Assembly: GCA_020081605.1 (NCBI GenBank)
Contig: JAHREC010000018.1
Location: forward strand, 5,146,001 to 5,210,000
From: Albifimbria verrucaria
Taxonomy: Eukaryota > Ascomycota > Sordariomycetes > Hypocreales > Stachybotryaceae
DNA length: 64,000 nucleotides
Direction: 5' to 3'
The notes under the pieces were generated by a model. The model made no database searches. It had not been told where the DNA came from and worked only from the letters and a program-made list of their open reading frames with translations. The translations under genes and the position numbers were made by a program. Below, piece by piece: positions 60,601 to 64,000 of this stretch. Position 1 is the stretch's first letter. Every line of letters starts with the position of its first letter.

Positions 60601-63600
60601 AACTTTAAAGCCTTTATTTTATATATAAACTTTAAATATAATACTTCCTTAATAACTACTCTTAATATAAATTATTTAAGTTTAATCTTATATTTAACTT
60701 AATTATTTTATTAATTAAGGTTTAATATAATCTTATTTATTTTATTTATTATTAATATAATATTATTTTTAGGCTTTATTAAAATCTTTAATAGTTTAAT
60801 TATTCTTTAGTTTATTATATATAATAACTTAATATTTATTTAGTTTTTATTAATATAATCTAGCCTTTTAAATTAAATATTAATAAAATTATTTTTTTAT
60901 TTAATATTTAATTATAAAGCTATAGAATATAAAAAATATATATTAATATATTTATTATTCTATTAATATAGTTTAATTTATAAAGCTTTATAGGTTTTAA
61001 TAATTAAATAAAATCTTTATTAATATTACTATATTTTTAATATAATATTATTAATATTTAAAAGCTTTAATAATAATTAATATTTTTTAGTTAAATATTT
61101 TATAATTTAGCTTTATTTTGTAGAATTTTCTTAATTAAAAAGCTATAAAATATTAATAATCTTTTAGATTAAATTATAATAAAATAGCTATTATTATATA
61201 TTTTAAGGTATTTATTTTAATTTTAATAAATAAAGCTAGTTTATAATATTAAAATAAAAATATTTTTAGAATATTTAAATAAAATATTAAAATATTTATT
61301 ATTTATTTTTATTAAGCTATATAGACTTTAGCTTTTTATTATTCTTATTATTTTTTAATAATATAGTTAAGGGTATTATAATAATAATATATTTATAAAT
61401 AAATATTTAATAAAAATTATAAAAACCTAAGAATATTTATATTTTTTAATAAAGTTTTAGCTTTTTTTATTTAATAAAAATAATAATTTTTATAGGGTTC
61501 ATAGTTAGATTATTTATTCATAGAATAAATCCTAGGAATTCTATTTAGTTTTTATAAAAATAATATTTTATTAAATTAATAAAAGACTTAATTTTTAAGC
61601 TATTTTAGGATTTACTATACATATTATATATATAAATTATAATTTTTAAAAATAATTAAAATATAATTTAAACATACTATATAAATTATATTTAATAGCC
61701 TTTATAATACTTTATATATATAGGCTTAGAAAGTAATTAATATATTAATTACTTTAAGTAATATAAATAAATATTTATAATAATTTTAATATATTCTAAA
61801 GGCTATTTCTTATTTATTTTCTTTTTAATTCAAATATAATAATATATTTTCTTAATATTAATTTTTTAAAAGAATTTTATTCTTAATATATAATTAAGAA
61901 TTTCTAAAATTAAGGATAAAAAATAATAATTTTTTATAATATTATTAAAGCCTTAATAATTTATATAAAAGTATAATAAATTATTTTTTTGAAGATAAAT
62001 ATAATAAATATACTTATAAGGCCTTTTAAGGGTTTAATATAATTAATTTATTAATTTTCCTTTAAATAATAATAGAATTCTTTTAATTCTTTTAATAAAA
62101 GGGGTAGATTAGCCTATAAAATAGCTTTATTTTATTTAATAAATTAATAGTATAGTTAAATATTTTAATATAAAATAATAATCTTATTTTTAATTTATAG
62201 AATATATTCTTAAATATTTATAGTTTAATAAATAACTTTAATATAAGCTTAATTAATTATTTTTTTATTAAGAAAAATAAAGAAATTATTTAGGGTTTTA
62301 ATAAAATAAATATACACTTTTTTCCTTAATATATTCTTAAAGGAGTATTAGCTTATTATCTTAAACTTAATTATTAATTTTTATATTATTATTAGTATTT
62401 ATATAAATTAAGGTAGATTTTTAGGTTCTTAAGGGTTATTATAAATAATAATATAGGGTTTTTTTAGGTTTTAAATCCTTATTAATATTTAAATAAAGAT
62501 AATTAAATATCTTAATAATATTATAGTTATTTATAATTATAAGGGATATATACTATATACTATATATAGGGATATAGATATTATTAATATTATATAGCTA
62601 TAATATTTCTATAAAAATCTATTTTAGCCCCTAATTCTTTATAAATTATATACTTATAATATCTATAGCTATATTATTATTTATATCTATATAGATATTA
62701 ATAGGATTTTAACTTCTTATTATAAATAATATATAAAATTAATTAATTATTTATAATAACTTTTATATAACTAAGGGTTAAGCTATTTTCTTAATTATAA
62801 ATAGTCTTTTAAGGGATCTTAATCCTTTAAGCCCTTAAAATAGCCTAAGATAAAATAATTAACCTTTTAATAATAATAATAATAAGCCTTTTTCTTAGAT
62901 TAGGTTTATTTTATTATTAGGGTATTATTTAATAATATAGTATATAATAGGTATTTAGTTTTTAATAATTTTTAGAAAAAAATAAGTTTTTTTATATTTA
63001 AAGATAGTTTATTTAATTTTTTTTATTATTTTAGGGTATTTTTATTATTATTTAATAGAAATTATTATATTCTTTTAGGTATTTAGTAATTAAGGTATAT
63101 ATAGAAGGATCTTATAATAAATAGCCTTCTTAAGATATATTAAAAAAATTCCTTTTTATTTTTCCTTTAATTCTAAGAAATATTTTTTTAAAGAATTAAG
63201 GAGAATATGAAACCCCTTAGGAATTAATAATATAATTATTTTATTTTATATAATTAATTAGCGATATAGGGTTTATAATAAATAATATTCTTTAGAATAA
63301 TAAAAGTTTATTCTTTGAAGACTTTTTAATCCTTATTTAAATTATAGATTATAAAAATAAACTTTATATTTTCTTTAAAATAAGCTTTATTTCTCTTAAT
63401 ATAAATATTAAGTATAGATAATTATAATATAATTAATTTTAATTAAGTATAATAATAACCTAAAGCTATATATAAAGCTATTAATAGCTTATATTATTAT
63501 TTAAAGTAGATAAATAATTATAGTATAAGTTAATTCTTATTTATTTATATTAAAAAGTCTTAAATAATTCTTTTAAGCTTAATATAATTATTAATTTTAT

Positions 63601-64000
63601 ATAATAATATCGTAATTAATAAAAAAAAGATATCTTAAAAAATATAAAATAGCTAGAATACCTTATGTATTTATAAAAGACCCTTAAAATAATAATCTTT
63701 GATATTATTTTTTTAATAAGGTAGATTAATAATTATATTATAATTAAGAAGTATATTAAATATTAAAAAAATCTAATTAAATAAAAAATTTAAATTAAAT
63801 TATTTAATTAATTCAAGATTTTTATAAATAATAAGAAAATCTAATTAAGAATAAATTATTAAAAGGCTTTTAAGTATTAAACTAAAAATATCTTTAAAGG
63901 TTAATGTAAAAAATATAAGCTTGAGAAGTATAATAATAAAGATTAATTATAAATATAATTAAATATTTAAATAATTATTTAAAACTCTTAATATTAATTT

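Larger units (their letters stand above)
41215..64000. repeat. RIP-saturated AT-rich block (heterochromatin-like isochore), continues past window
   Basis: From about 41.2 kb the sequence changes within about 100 bp to nearly pure A+T and stays so to the right edge. TAA, TTA, ATA and TAT dominate, C and G mostly survive in AG/CT/GG/CC contexts, and stop codons fill all frames, so no gene can be supported. Within it, repeat copies differ by C-to-T and G-to-A changes (see the repeats at 42781, 43947 and 54522, and the LTR-like pair), the signature of repeat-induced point mutation. It most likely represents piled-up transposons mutated beyond recognition. A (sub)telomeric or centromeric location is possible but not shown; no telomere repeat is present. 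Confidence 0.9.

Noticed and set aside
41215..64000. Mitochondrial DNA inserted in the nucleus as the source of the AT-rich block
   Set aside because: No mitochondrial gene, tRNA or rRNA string visible, and the paired intact/mutated repeats explain the composition by RIP.
1..64000. CRISPR arrays, prophage, bacterial defence or toxin systems
   Set aside because: Intron-bearing eukaryotic genes throughout; the tandem repeats seen are satellites without spacers.

Overview
The window looks like a chromosome segment of a filamentous ascomycete (Pezizomycotina). The genes carry short 50-160 bp introns with GTAAGT/GTGAGT-type donors, and the gene set is typical of these fungi: class I myosin with SH3 and acidic tail, TRK potassium transporter, PFA4-type DHHC palmitoyltransferase, ER FKBP22, DNA polymerase kappa and a WrbA-like quinone reductase. 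A Sordariomycete, perhaps Hypocreales, is my guess from remembered homologues; no search was run. The window has two compartments with a sharp border near 41.2 kb.

Region 1 (1-41.2 kb) is gene-bearing, near-neutral GC euchromatin. In order: a conserved fungal protein truncated by the left edge (-); a CAP10/GT90-type membrane glycosyltransferase (-) sharing a short divergent promoter with a PFA4-type palmitoyltransferase (+); myosin I (-); an RPEL-repeat protein (+); an 82-residue serine-rich protein (-); ER FKBP22 (+); TRK K+ transporter (+); DNA polymerase kappa (-), divergent from a conserved proline-rich fungal protein (+); a single-pass membrane protein (+); a WrbA/Pst2 flavodoxin-like NAD(P)H:quinone oxidoreductase (+); a multi-pass membrane protein (-); an F-box protein (+); and a SET-domain protein (+) ending within 30 bp of the border. 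The genes are housekeeping or orphan genes and do not form an operon-like cluster or a secondary-metabolite cluster. Long intergenic stretches carry TAGG/CCTA tetranucleotide clusters.

Region 2 (41.2-64.0 kb, running off the right edge) is an extremely AT-rich block saturated with TAA/TTA. I could find no open frame of useful length in it. Pairs of repeats inside it, one intact and one or more differing almost only by C-to-T and G-to-A changes, show that it was made by repeat-induced point mutation (RIP) of transposable elements. Younger insertions survive in it: two related MITE-like elements with terminal inverted repeats (one with a 9-bp target duplication, nested in a RIP-mutated repeat copy), an intact LTR-like sequence, a 22-bp tandem array and two GC-rich islands.

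A caution for anyone using this annotation: most multi-kilobase genes here are interrupted by single-base frameshifts. Nearly all sit in homopolymer runs and are repaired by adding one base. I count more than thirty across about a dozen otherwise well-conserved genes, including ten in myosin I. This pattern fits systematic consensus (assembly) deletions, not pseudogenes. CDS spans below run from start codon to stop codon across these breaks. I did not find a convincing new defence or biosynthetic system; the most interesting structure is the layered transposon history in the AT-rich block.
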